Below are positions 46,551-54,758 of a stretch of DNA of 64,000 nucleotides, one piece after another; position 1 is the first letter of the stretch; each line of letters opens with the position of its first letter. The DNA comes from Photobacterium swingsii (GTDB lineage Bacteria; Pseudomonadota; Gammaproteobacteria; Enterobacterales; Vibrionaceae). A model generated the notes under the pieces. That model saw only the letters and a list, made by a program, of their open reading frames with translations, searched no databases and was not told the DNA's origin. The DNA is taken from contig NZ_AP024853.1 of assembly GCF_024346715.1 (NCBI RefSeq), positions 434,001-498,000 on the forward strand, written 5' to 3'. Both the position numbers and the translations under genes were made by a program.

Positions 46551-46754
46551 TTAACGTCCACAGGCTGGACATTTACCTCGGCTTCGTGGTGCAAAATTAA
46601 TTGCATCCATTCCTTCTCCTTTATTTCTGAACTCTTCGTTACCTGGAATTCTTCCACCAAAACCACCATTACCAATTCGGTGTAATAACTCTGCTTTTTC
46701 AGCGTTATTTAATTGAGAAACAGCCAGAAGAATATCAGCTACTTTTTGACTCAT
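46551..46754 (-). CDS. Cassette gene: small protein with C-terminal CPACGR
   Basis: 67 residues. The N-terminal third is an amphipathic helix (SQKVADILLAVSQLNNAEKAELLHRI), the middle is Gly-rich (GNGGFGGRIPGN), and the end is basic with a CxxC motif (PRSRGKCPACGR). The start overlaps the end of the upstream gene by 20 bases, implying coupled translation. Not recognised. As the second gene of a two-gene cassette it is a likely partner of the SLATT-like protein: regulator, antitoxin or sensor are all possible. Confidence 0.7.
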   Translation of the reverse strand: MSQKVADILLAVSQLNNAEKAELLHRIGNGGFGGRIPGNEEFRNKGEGMDAINFAPRSRGKCPACGR

Positions 46755-47364
46755 TTTCCTTTACCTTTTTTTGACCACAACTAGAACAGTATCTTTGTTT
46801 TATTGATTCGTTTGGACTTTGATTACAAGCATGACATGCACGGTCGTAATAACTTAATGCAGATACATATGCATAATTCTTTTCTGCATTTGTTATATGT
46901 TGAGTTAAATCTGCTAACTCTTGACTCTCAGCATCGTTTAAAATCTGATTATATAACCTCAGAAATTCCGAATCATCTTCAGGAGGAGTACTTACAAACC
47001 GTTTACAACGATTATATATACTTGTATTCCCTTGAACTGCTTTAATTGATGCTTCATATTTACTATCCCACCCTGAAACCAAAGCCCATGTGGAGAGTAT
47101 TAACTGAATAACACCAACAATCCCTGCAATACTAACAATGAGTCCCATCAACTCATCGCCTTGCCCAAAAGAAAGATACATCCCCCCAATAGTTACGGGT
47201 AAGACAATACCTAAAAAAGTTAACCAAGCTCTCAGGATTTTTAAACGATTAGATCGTCGCTCAAAAACCTGTATTGTTCCATACGAAAGGAACTCCATAT
47301 GCTCAATTGTGCCTTTGATCTCATTACGATCAAGATTTACAGTTTCAACTGTATTTTCCACCAT
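46735..47364 (-). CDS. Cassette gene: SLATT-like two-helix membrane protein with CxxC pair
   Basis: 209 residues. Residues 30-100 look like a SLATT-type core: a basic segment RRSNRLKILRAWL followed by two membrane helices (LTFLGIVLPVTIGGMYLSF and LMGLIVSIAGIVGVIQLILS). The C-terminus has two CxxC motifs twelve residues apart (CHAC, CSSC), probably binding zinc; I recall a mobilome family described by such a CxxC spacing. SLATT proteins are predicted pore-forming effectors in nucleotide-linked conflict systems. GAGAG lies before the ATG. First of two genes in this cassette. The family is my inference from the helix and charge pattern. Confidence 0.7.
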   Translation of the reverse strand: MVENTVETVNLDRNEIKGTIEHMEFLSYGTIQVFERRSNRLKILRAWLTFLGIVLPVTIGGMYLSFGQGDELMGLIVSIAGIVGVIQLILSTWALVSGWDSKYEASIKAVQGNTSIYNRCKRFVSTPPEDDSEFLRLYNQILNDAESQELADLTQHITNAEKNYAYVSALSYYDRACHACNQSPNESIKQRYCSSCGQKKVKENESKSS

Positions 47365-47421
47365 TAACTCTCACTTAAGTTTAATGCAAACAACTTAATA
47401 TCAACCCCAATTTAAATTAGT

Positions 47422-47550
47422 AACATAACGCCCTGTTAAGGGGTGAGCAACGCAATACAAAAGCCGCCGCATACCACCTTAATCACTTAAACCAACGCAT
47501 AGTAAAAATGCCACGCGTTGCGAATCCCTCTTGAACAGTTTGTTATATGC
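47422..47550 (-). other. attC site, CGCCCTGTTAAGGG class
   Basis: Starts AACATAAC, ends GTTATATGC; inner parts CGCCCTGTTAAGGGGTGAGC and GAATCCCTCTTGAACAG, with CCACGCGTTGCG as in Vibrio cholerae repeats. Confidence 0.88.
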
Positions 47551-47583
47551 GTGGCTCAAGGGGTTTCATAGCTTGCAGACTTG

Positions 47584-47898
47584 TTAATCAACGACTTTGA
47601 AGCTTATATAACACAAGCTTTTTTCTGTTGGGTAGATCTTTCGCAAAATCCATTTGAGCATGAAGACAAATGGAAGATTTTCTGCTTTTGCGTGCTTTCT
47701 GTTGAGTTTGTTAAAGTTCACATGCTCAACACCGACAATTTCTAGTCTACAGATTTTCCGCCCATCTTCGTGAGTAAATGTTTCAACAACCTGCCCTGGG
47801 TAATAATGGCTTTCAGATTTATCCCTAATCGTTGCAGTCTTTTTACCAGAAAGAATCTGGTGCTCTAGCCTTGTGAAAAATGTAATTTTGTTCACCAT
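47584..47898 (-). CDS. Cassette gene: ASCH-domain ac4C amidohydrolase (YqfB family)
   Basis: 104 residues, same length as E. coli YqfB and aligned over its whole length: ITFFTRLEHQILSGKKTATIRD near the start and YPTEKSLCYISFKVVD at the end. Lys20, Thr23 and Glu73 correspond to the Lys21, Thr24 and Glu74 reported as catalytic in YqfB, which hydrolyses N4-acetylcytidine to cytidine. AGGTG precedes the ATG. In an integron cassette it may act on modified nucleosides in a conflict setting, or be simply a salvage enzyme. Confidence 0.88.
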   Translation of the reverse strand: MVNKITFFTRLEHQILSGKKTATIRDKSESHYYPGQVVETFTHEDGRKICRLEIVGVEHVNFNKLNRKHAKAENLPFVFMLKWILRKIYPTEKSLCYISFKVVD

Positions 47899-47929
47899 TA
47901 AACACCTGCTTCCTTACTGATTCTTCCAA

Positions 47930-48060
47930 GCATATAACGCTCGCCATAATACGCCGCAACGTATTACGATTATGTTGATGAGACCACCGAAAACACCATT
48001 GCCAATTCAGACCTAGAATGCCGAGCGTTGATGGTCGTATTGATGGCTTTGTTATGGCTA
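47930..48060 (-). other. attC site, CGCTCGCCATAA class
   Basis: Starts GCATATAAC (matching GTTATATGC of the previous cassette) and ends GTTATGGCTA; inner parts as in the site at 40857. Confidence 0.88.
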
Positions 48061-48511
48061 CTTTTCTGAGCGTATGGTGTTCAATTTTCCCACGCTACCG
48101 CCAAGCAAAGTATGTAGTTTTCTGCTCGCACGCATGATATACCACCAAGTGCTTAACGATAAGAGAACTTTACAAGTTTATTGTTTAAAATCATATTGTT
48201 GATAGTTAACGTTGCTTTTAGAAATAGCGCCACTTTTACGTTAGACAAATGAATATGATTTTTGCTGGATCAAGCAGAGATAACTAGCTGCGCGTTGTAG
48301 AGTGGAAGGGAAATACGAATAACTGATGAGATTATGAAAGCTACCCCCTTAACTGATGTTGGGGAAGTGGTTGCTCTTGATAAAAAGCTACTAAACAAGT
48401 AGTTAAACATCAGTGAAGCTACCATAGGATTGCCAGCCTTATCGCTTTTTAACCTATGCAAATCGCTGCCAATATTTCAGAATATCGAGCTTCAAATACG
48501 ACTATCTTTTG
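48061..48511. other. Cassette without a convincing gene
   Basis: About 450 bases between two attC sites. The only open frame over 60 codons (48270-48461, - strand) has no ribosome-binding site and an unlikely composition. It could hold a promoter, a small RNA or a decayed gene. I see no strong hairpin with a T run. Confidence 0.6.
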
Positions 48512-48645
48512 TAGCCATAACGCCCTGTTAAGGGGTGAGCAACGCAATACCGAAGCCGCCGCATTCCACCTTAAACACTAATACCAACGCATAGTAAAAA
48601 TGCCACGCGTTGCGAATCCCTCTTGAACAGTTTGTTAAGTGTATT
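48512..48645 (-). other. attC site, CGCCCTGTTAAGGG class
   Basis: Starts TAGCCATAAC, ends GTTAAGTGTATT; inner parts nearly identical to the site at 47422. Confidence 0.88.
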
Positions 48646-49357
48646 TTTCCACCTTTACCTTGACTAAATCACGCTGTTCCACAAATTGATTAATCCGTTC
48701 ATCTGCCAAGATTTGACAAAGAATCACACCTGCATCCAACAGGTGCTGTGCCATGTTGCAAAGATAGTAGTAATATTCGTCTTCGGGCTTCTCTTTAAAA
48801 ATGCTTATATCTAATGAATCATTAATTTTATTTACTTCAATGTGGCGATCTAATATCGCAGATACACTAGAGTGAGCTTCCGCACATAGCTTGGGATAGA
48901 AGCCAAGATATTCAGATGTCATTCCTGCTAATTTGAATTTTTTGAAAATACTTAAAGGTTTATCATCTATTGTTTTTAATCGTTTTATATCAGCACGTAG
49001 CTCTGGCAGCTTTTCTTTTGCATGCTTTTTTAAAGGGGTAAGAAACACATTACCTTTCTTTGCCGCTTCTAGGGACTCTTTCATTGAAACAAGATTTTGA
49101 AAAGCAAGCTCATTTTCATATGACTCGTGAAGCTTTAAGTTTTTTAAGTCTATATAATTTTCAAGAAAGGTTCGATATATAGATAAAGATCCCGTCGAAT
49201 TTCTGGTATCAATAAGGGTAAAGAAAGACTGTGCCAACTCGATTATTGAACAATAAATAGCTACAGAGTATACCTGTTTTTCATCTCTATCTTTAAACTC
49301 AAAGTTTGATACATTTTTCAATGAAAATGTAATCGCTTCTGACAATATTTCTTTCAT
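48635..49357 (-). CDS. Cassette gene: DUF5677-like helical protein
   Basis: 240 residues, all-helical in appearance. The segment RTFLENYIDLKNLKLH with a preceding hydrophobic helix, and the later KLCAEAHSSVSAI, fit the DUF5677 pattern as I recall it; the function of that family is unknown, though such proteins are often near mobile elements. AGGA lies seven bases before the ATG. The stop codon falls inside the attC outer core. Confidence 0.65.
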   Translation of the reverse strand: MKEILSEAITFSLKNVSNFEFKDRDEKQVYSVAIYCSIIELAQSFFTLIDTRNSTGSLSIYRTFLENYIDLKNLKLHESYENELAFQNLVSMKESLEAAKKGNVFLTPLKKHAKEKLPELRADIKRLKTIDDKPLSIFKKFKLAGMTSEYLGFYPKLCAEAHSSVSAILDRHIEVNKINDSLDISIFKEKPEDEYYYYLCNMAQHLLDAGVILCQILADERINQFVEQRDLVKVKVEKYT

Positions 49358-49371
49358 TAAAGAATCCTACT

Positions 49372-49486
49372 AATACACTTAACGCCTTGGCATAAGGTGC
49401 GCCAACGCTAAACTTACAAAACCAAATACACTTCAAACCAAAACCGCCGAGTGTCAGGCGTCACATTAATGCCTTTGTTACCCGGC
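49372..49486 (-). other. attC site, CGCCTTGGCATAAGG class
   Basis: Starts AATACACTTAAC (complement of GTTAAGTGTATT in the preceding site), ends GTTACCCGG. attC of repeated cassette R2. Confidence 0.88.
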
Positions 49487-50086
49487 CATTCGACTTGGGT
49501 GAAGCAGCTTGCCTGCCATGATGAAATGCAATTAAAAAAGACGCTGATTAAGCGCGACAAACACTCAACTCAAAGCAGACAAATTCAAACCTATAACCAC
49601 GAAAATTACTGCGCGTTTATCCACAAAATAGCGGCTACGATGAAGTTAGCACTATGGTTTACCTAGTGAAGCCGCACCTTACATTTGCAATGAAATTGAT
49701 AACAACGCAGCCAAAACCAAAGCCGCGAACATCACCCACAATTCTACTGTTTACGGCAACCACCAAAATGTAACCACTTCCCTGCCTGCGCACCGACCAC
49801 AATATTGAAAGCGGTATTCCTCGATGATGGTACTGCAATAGCTGAGAAATTTAAGAACTGGGAGTACGCAGAGCATCAACCGCCACGGCCGAACCATAGT
49901 TAAACCAACTACAGAAGTTGGCGCGGTGACCAGCGAATATTCACGCAAGTCATTGAGACGTTTAAAAATAAGAAGCCGCTACAAACGACGAGCGATTCTT
50001 ACTGCATACGAATTTATCTGGAATTGAGCAACTCACAGCGACAGCGGAGTTAAGTACACAAAAAGAACTGAACCTAGTCGGGTAAC
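49478..50086 (-). repeat. Repeated ~610-bp cassette, copy R2 (no intact gene)
   Basis: Bounded by GTTACCCG and CGGGTAAC. Clearly related to R1 but diverged, with different small insertions and deletions that shift the frames, as expected for non-coding or decayed DNA. Confidence 0.8.
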
Positions 50087-50185
50087 GCCTGCAATAAGGT
50101 GTGCCCCACCAAACAAGCAGAGCGCACCGAACTCCAAACCAAAACCGCCGAGTGTAATGCATCACCTTGATTGCCTTGTTAGGCT
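50079..50185 (-). other. attC site, CGCCTGCAATAAGG class
   Basis: Starts CGGGTAAC, ends GTTAGGCT; inner parts CGCCTGCAATAAGGTGTGCC and CATCACCTTGATTGCC. Confidence 0.88.
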
Positions 50186-50245
50186 TGCATTTAAAACCAA
50201 AAAACTGTACAAAAACACAGTATTACAAAAATTAATGAGGTGAAT

Positions 50246-50803
50246 ATGTTCAAACTAGGGACAACTATCGCTATTACCTTAATTTTACTTATTTTCTCTA
50301 TTTACGAAATATTTCTGGACGCACCATTTTTAGCTTTAACTTTTTTCTTTACAGCAATACTTACCCCGTGGACGATTTTTGCAGGTTTAGAATCAATTTT
50401 TAAAAGTGAATTCACCAAGATGATGGTCATCCTTATCACATTCTCATCCATCGCACATGCGTTTGACTCAAACAACCTTACCAAACCTGGCTACATCAAA
50501 GATAATGTTGAACTATTTAGTAAGTCTTTGCGTATCAAAAATTGCCCATACGATGCCCAACATGACGACAAAAAACGCCTTGCCTTTAATAAACTTAAAA
50601 AAGTCTTAGTAACAACATGTGGGATGCAAAATTACGCAGACCTTACACTATTAACTTCTGATCTCGTAAAAGCTAGATACTTAGACCCAGCGACTGGTGC
50701 GCTTGATAGTATTTATAATGAGCTTACAAAAAAAGACATAGTTACATGTAAAGATGTCGCAAGACAATTAGAGGTTCTATGTCCAGGTCAACTCAACCTG
50801 TGA
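50246..50803 (+). CDS. Cassette gene: membrane protein, reversed orientation
   Basis: 185 residues from the ATG at 50246, which has GAGGTG directly upstream; an in-frame GTG at 50240 is less likely. Three hydrophobic segments in the first 70 residues, then a soluble domain with four Cys (KNCPYD, TTCGMQ, VTCKDV, VLCPGQ) that could form two disulphides. Not recognised. It runs opposite to the usual cassette direction, so it must rely on its own promoter. The stop codon touches the next attC. Confidence 0.7.
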   Translation: MFKLGTTIAITLILLIFSIYEIFLDAPFLALTFFFTAILTPWTIFAGLESIFKSEFTKMMVILITFSSIAHAFDSNNLTKPGYIKDNVELFSKSLRIKNCPYDAQHDDKKRLAFNKLKKVLVTTCGMQNYADLTLLTSDLVKARYLDPATGALDSIYNELTKKDIVTCKDVARQLEVLCPGQLNL

Positions 50804-50910
50804 GCCTAACGCCTGCAATAAGGTGTGCCCCACTGAACCAACAAAGCACACTAAACTCCGTACCAAAACCGCCGAGTGTAACGCATCACCTTGATTGCCT
50901 TGTTAGGCAA
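50802..50910 (-). other. attC site, CGCCTGCAATAAGG class
   Basis: Starts AGCCTAAC, ends GTTAGGCAA. attC of the HEPN-like cassette. Confidence 0.88.
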
Positions 50911-50911
50911 A

Positions 50912-51586
50912 TTATTTTTGCATAAACCTTGTAATTTCCTGGTCCAGTTCATCGAAAAAAGTAACTATCAACTCAATGTAGAAGTCGATAAACATAGGTT
51001 CAATTGATACTTTAGAATTAGGTCTTCCTGACAAAAATTCATTAGTGCTAACATATTTATTTATATCATGGTCACTTAATCTTGGTAGAAAACCAGCCTC
51101 ATGAACCAGCTGATTTCTTAAACGATTTACCATTCTAATTTGTTCCCAGTTAGCTTCTAAGAATGCTAAGTCCAACTCCCCTACCTTCTCTATATAAGCT
51201 TTTGCACAAGCGATGGTCGCTCCTTTAAACTTACTCTTAAATGACTTGTACTTTTGAGCGTTTGCAACACTCTTTTCTAAGATATCAGCTAACTGATTTA
51301 GCGTATCTTCGAAATAACTATGAATCGAAATAACAATTGAAAACCTGTGGATGTTCGGAAACAGAGTTTGATTTTCATGTAAGTCTTGGCCGTAGCTAGA
51401 AATGTAATCGTCATGACGCTCTTCGGGAATGCTTTCCAGTTCCTTTGAAAGGAATTCCTGCAAATCATCGTCTTGTTGTTTCCAAGCTGATTCAGTTAAA
51501 TCATGGAATCGCTTGATTTCCCGAAAGGTAATTTTAGCGTCGTGACAAAAAGTCATTAACCCTGACTCAAAAAAATCTATTTCCAC
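50912..51586 (-). CDS. Cassette gene: HEPN-like protein with Rx4H motif
   Basis: 224 residues, helical, starting with GTG at 51586 with AAGGAG seven bases upstream. The segment QIRMVNRLRNQLVHEAG contains RNQLVH, the Rx4H ribonuclease motif of HEPN domains, preceded by the usual hydrophobic helix. An earlier helix FSIVISIHSYFEDTLNQLADIL fits the paired helix of the fold. HEPN proteins cut RNA in toxin-antitoxin, CRISPR and abortive infection systems. No MNT-type antitoxin is in the cassette, so it may act alone. Identification rests on the motif and helix pattern. Confidence 0.65.
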   Translation of the reverse strand: MEIDFFESGLMTFCHDAKITFREIKRFHDLTESAWKQQDDDLQEFLSKELESIPEERHDDYISSYGQDLHENQTLFPNIHRFSIVISIHSYFEDTLNQLADILEKSVANAQKYKSFKSKFKGATIACAKAYIEKVGELDLAFLEANWEQIRMVNRLRNQLVHEAGFLPRLSDHDINKYVSTNEFLSGRPNSKVSIEPMFIDFYIELIVTFFDELDQEITRFMQK

Positions 51587-51610
51587 CTCATGCTCCTTAA
51601 CTGAATAAAT

Positions 51611-51745
51611 TTGCCTAACGCCGCATTAAGGTGTGAGTAACGCGACCACGGAACCCAACCATACCACCGAAAACACTGAACTCAACGATGGAATGAAAAA
51701 TGCCAAGCGTTAGGAATCACTCTTAAATGCTTTGTTATGCATATG
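51611..51745 (-). other. attC site, CGCCGCATTAAGG class
   Basis: Starts TTGCCTAAC, ends GTTATGCATATG; inner parts CGCCGCATTAAGGTGTGAG and AATCACTCTTAAATGC. The only site of this class here. Confidence 0.88.
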
Positions 51746-52475
51746 ATTTTAGTGATTTTTTCAATGCCTCATACAAACCATTTGCAGATTTCTCTACCAA
51801 CTTTATTTGTTTGGAAGAGACCTCTTCTCCGTGAATCGCGTAGTTACAAATAGCCATAATTTCGAGGATACCTTCCGCTAGCTCGAAACTAATTGTACCT
51901 TTGTTAGCCATTAGTTTTATGGTTCGATTAAACGGATTACGTCTAGGGTCAATGTCATTAAGTCGTGCATAGTTATTAACCAACTTTTCAAATGAGTAAC
52001 GAACCTTAAATAGCTCTACATTTGTTCGGTCGATACTCTCACCAACGAGACTAGCTGTACTTCCATTTGTAGGTTTACCTACCCCATATTTCTTGAGTGT
52101 TTCAGCTATATGCTTCTCAATATCAGGTAAGTCAGCATCAGAAGCTGGAACCATTGGATTTGCGCCAATATGGACATGATTACTATTTGATGACGACACT
52201 TCAATACTAGACTGAAGTTCCACCTTCATCATTGCCAACTGGTGATTTAGATCTTTCTTCAGTTGGTCGATATCTTGTTTAAGATGTACACCAAAAAGCT
52301 TCATATCTTTAAAAATTGGGGCAAGAGCAACTGCAACCCAAACAAGAAAAACAACAGTATCAAAGTAATTAGCTTGCCCTTCGATTAAAACTGGGTACCT
52401 ACCGCAAAGGTAAACACCTAAAGCTATGAGCAAAATTGCCCACCAAAGGAGTTTAAAATTTTCACTACTATTCAT
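51735..52475 (-). CDS. Cassette gene: membrane protein with helical C-terminal domain
   Basis: 246 residues from the ATG at 52475; the frame extends upstream to 52559 but only through attC sequence. Two membrane helices (LLWWAILLIALGVYLCG and YFDTVVFLVWVAVALAPIF), a coiled coil (LKQDIDQLKKDLNHQLAMMKVEL), and a helical end with ICNYAIHGEEVS, faintly like a DUF4145/HEPN ending. Function unknown. The stop codon lies in the attC core. Confidence 0.7.
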   Translation of the reverse strand: MNSSENFKLLWWAILLIALGVYLCGRYPVLIEGQANYFDTVVFLVWVAVALAPIFKDMKLFGVHLKQDIDQLKKDLNHQLAMMKVELQSSIEVSSSNSNHVHIGANPMVPASDADLPDIEKHIAETLKKYGVGKPTNGSTASLVGESIDRTNVELFKVRYSFEKLVNNYARLNDIDPRRNPFNRTIKLMANKGTISFELAEGILEIMAICNYAIHGEEVSSKQIKLVEKSANGLYEALKKSLKSYA

Positions 52476-52496
52476 TTTTACTACGAACTCCAACAA

Positions 52497-52608
52497 TATG
52501 CATAACGCCTTGGCATAAGGTGCGCCAACGCTGAACTTACTAAACCAAATACACTTCAAACCAAAACCGCCGAGTGTTAAGCGTCACCTTAATGCCTTTG
52601 TTACCCGG
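52497..52608 (-). other. attC site, CGCCTTGGCATAAGG class
   Basis: Starts ATATGCATAAC, ends GTTACCCGG. attC of repeated cassette R3; same sequence as the part at 45743-45845. Confidence 0.88.
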
Positions 52609-53211
52609 CCGTTCGACTTGGCTAAAGCAGCTTGCCTGCCATGATGAAATGCAATTGAAAACTGCGCTGATTCAGCGCGACAAACACCCAACTCAAGGCT
52701 GCCAAATTCAAAACTATAACCACGAAAATTACTGCGCGTTTACCCACAAAATAGCGGCTACGATGAAGTTAGCATTATGGTTTACCTAGAAAAGATGAAC
52801 CCGAAACGCGTGCCAATATTGATTAAAAGGCAGCCCAACTAAAGCCGCGAACAACACCCACAGTTCGAATATTTGCGGCAACCACCAAAATGTAACCACT
52901 TCCCTGCCAACGCACCGACCACAATATTGAAAGCGGCTATCCTCGAAAATGGCGCGGCAATAGCTGAGAAATTTAAGAACGAGTAAGTACGCAGAGCATC
53001 AACCGCCACGGCCGAACCATGGTTAATACCAACTACAGAAGTTGGCGCGGTTACCAGCGAATATTCACGCAAGTCGTTGAGAAATTCAAAAAATAAGAAA
53101 CCGCTATGACCGATGAACGATTCTTACTGCATGCAGATTTCACTGATATTGACCAGTTCACAGCGATCGCGGAGTAAAGTACACAAAAAGAACTCAACCA
53201 AGTCGGGTAAC
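52600..53211 (-). repeat. Repeated ~610-bp cassette, copy R3 (no intact gene)
   Basis: Identical to R1 at an offset of 6763 bases, attC included, so the duplication is recent. Confidence 0.85.
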
Positions 53212-53313
53212 GCCTTGGCATAAGGTGCGCCAACGCCATACTTACAAAACCAAATACACTTCATACCAAAACCGCCGAGTGTTAAGCGTCACCTTAATGC
53301 CATTGTTACCCGG
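53204..53313 (-). other. attC site, CGCCTTGGCATAAGG class
   Basis: Starts CGGGTAAC, ends GTTACCCGG. Lies between two repeated cassettes, R3 and R4. Confidence 0.88.
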
Positions 53314-53914
53314 CCGTTTGACTTGGCTAAAGCAGCTTGCCTGCCATGATGAAGTGCAATTAAGAACTGGAATGATTAGGCGCGACAAACATCCAACTCA
53401 AGGCGACAAATTCAAAACTATAACCACGAAAATTACTGCGCGTTTACCCACAAAATAGCGGCTACGATGAAGTTAGCACTATGGTTTACCTAGAAAAGAT
53501 GAACCAGAAACGCTCGCCAATATTGATTAAAAGGCAGCCCAAACTAAAGCCGCGAACAACGCCTACAATTTTACGGCTTACGGCAACCACCAAAATATAA
53601 CCACTTCCCTGCCAACGCACCGACCACATTATTGAAAGCGGCCATCCTCGATAATGGCGCGGCAATAGCTGAGAAGTTTAAGAACTGGTGAGTACGCGGA
53701 GTCGCAACCGCCACGGCCGAACCATGGTTAATACAAAGTACAGAAGTTGCGCGGTAACCAGCAAACATTCACGCAAGTCGTTGAGACGTTTAAAAATAAG
53801 AAGCCGCTATAAACAATGAACGATTCTTACTGCATACGAATTTATCTGGAATTGACCAATTCACAGCGACTGCGGAGTTAAGTACACAAAAAGAACTCAA
53901 CCAAGTCGGGTAAC
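53305..53914 (-). repeat. Repeated ~610-bp cassette, copy R4 (no intact gene)
   Basis: Diverged copy, with small deletions (near 53395 and 53750) that break frames present in other copies. Bounded by GTTACCCG and CGGGTAAC. Confidence 0.8.
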
Positions 53915-54015
53915 GCCTGCAATAAGGTGCCCCGCACTGAACTAGCAAAGCACACCGAATTCCATACCGAAAATGCCGAGTGTAAGGGGTCACCTTGATT
54001 GCTTTGTTAGCACTC
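53907..54015 (-). other. attC site, CGCCTGCAATAAGG class
   Basis: Starts CGGGTAAC, ends GTTAGCACTC. Confidence 0.88.
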
Positions 54016-54020
54016 TGGGA

Positions 54021-54629
54021 TCAAATTAGATTCCATTCAATTTCTATATCAGCCAGCTCATCTAATACACTATTTTTGAAAGGGTTCACACCTGAACCTC
54101 TAGCCTCACCAACGACAATACGTATGATTTCACTTGAGCCAGGCCCCTTTGTGTGTTCACCTTCAACAGCTTTGATAGTATCAGCACTCAAATATTTTTT
54201 AATTTGAGCATATTCTGTTGATTTTCTAAATTGACGATTAGTCAGACCATCAACGCTAAGAGCTTTACGAACATCACTCAATAATTTTTTCCGATGCTCT
54301 AATTTTACCGCACTTTCACGTTCATTTGTTTTAAACTCAAACCAATACCTAATAAGATTAAATACCAAGCCTATAGCAACCAGAGTAAGTCCGTATGTAA
54401 AATCTGCGGTTCCAGAACTAACGTCGGGAAGTGTTACTGGTACCCCTGAGTTAAGATTAAAAACATCAATTAACCAATTAAAAAATACCACCTTAATAGG
54501 AGCTGGCGTGACAATTAACCCAAGACCACTAATAACAATAGTTGAGGTCAACTTATTAGCAAAGTTAGGGAATATAACTTTATTCCCATACTTCATGATA
54601 AATCTTTTAACTTCACTCTGATTGAACAT
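54021..54629 (-). CDS. Cassette gene: two-helix membrane protein
   Basis: 202 residues from the ATG at 54629 with TGAGA upstream; GTG at 54638 is an alternative. Two membrane helices (about residues 28-52 and 80-100) bracket a short loop, followed by a basic soluble domain of about 100 residues (KLEHRKKLLSDVRKAL, KYLSADTIKAVEG). Not recognised. It is the second cassette from attI and the first with an intact gene, so it may be the best expressed from the integron promoter. Confidence 0.7.
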   Translation of the reverse strand: MFNQSEVKRFIMKYGNKVIFPNFANKLTSTIVISGLGLIVTPAPIKVVFFNWLIDVFNLNSGVPVTLPDVSSGTADFTYGLTLVAIGLVFNLIRYWFEFKTNERESAVKLEHRKKLLSDVRKALSVDGLTNRQFRKSTEYAQIKKYLSADTIKAVEGEHTKGPGSSEIIRIVVGEARGSGVNPFKNSVLDELADIEIEWNLI

Positions 54630-54646
54630 TTTTCTCACTTTTTATA

Positions 54647-54758
54647 GAGTGCTAACGCCTTGGCATAAGGTGCGCCAACGCTGAAATTACTAAACCAAAT
54701 ACACTTCAAACCAAAACCGCCGAGTGTCAGGCGTCACATTAATGCCATTGTTACCCGG
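54647..54758 (-). other. attC site, CGCCTTGGCATAAGG class
   Basis: Starts GAGTGCTAAC (complement of GTTAGCACTC), ends GTTACCCGG. attC of repeated cassette R5, the attI-proximal cassette. Confidence 0.88.

Noticed and set aside
48270..48461. 63-codon - strand frame in the empty cassette
   Set aside because: No Shine-Dalgarno, composition unlike a natural small protein; kept only as a note on the cassette.
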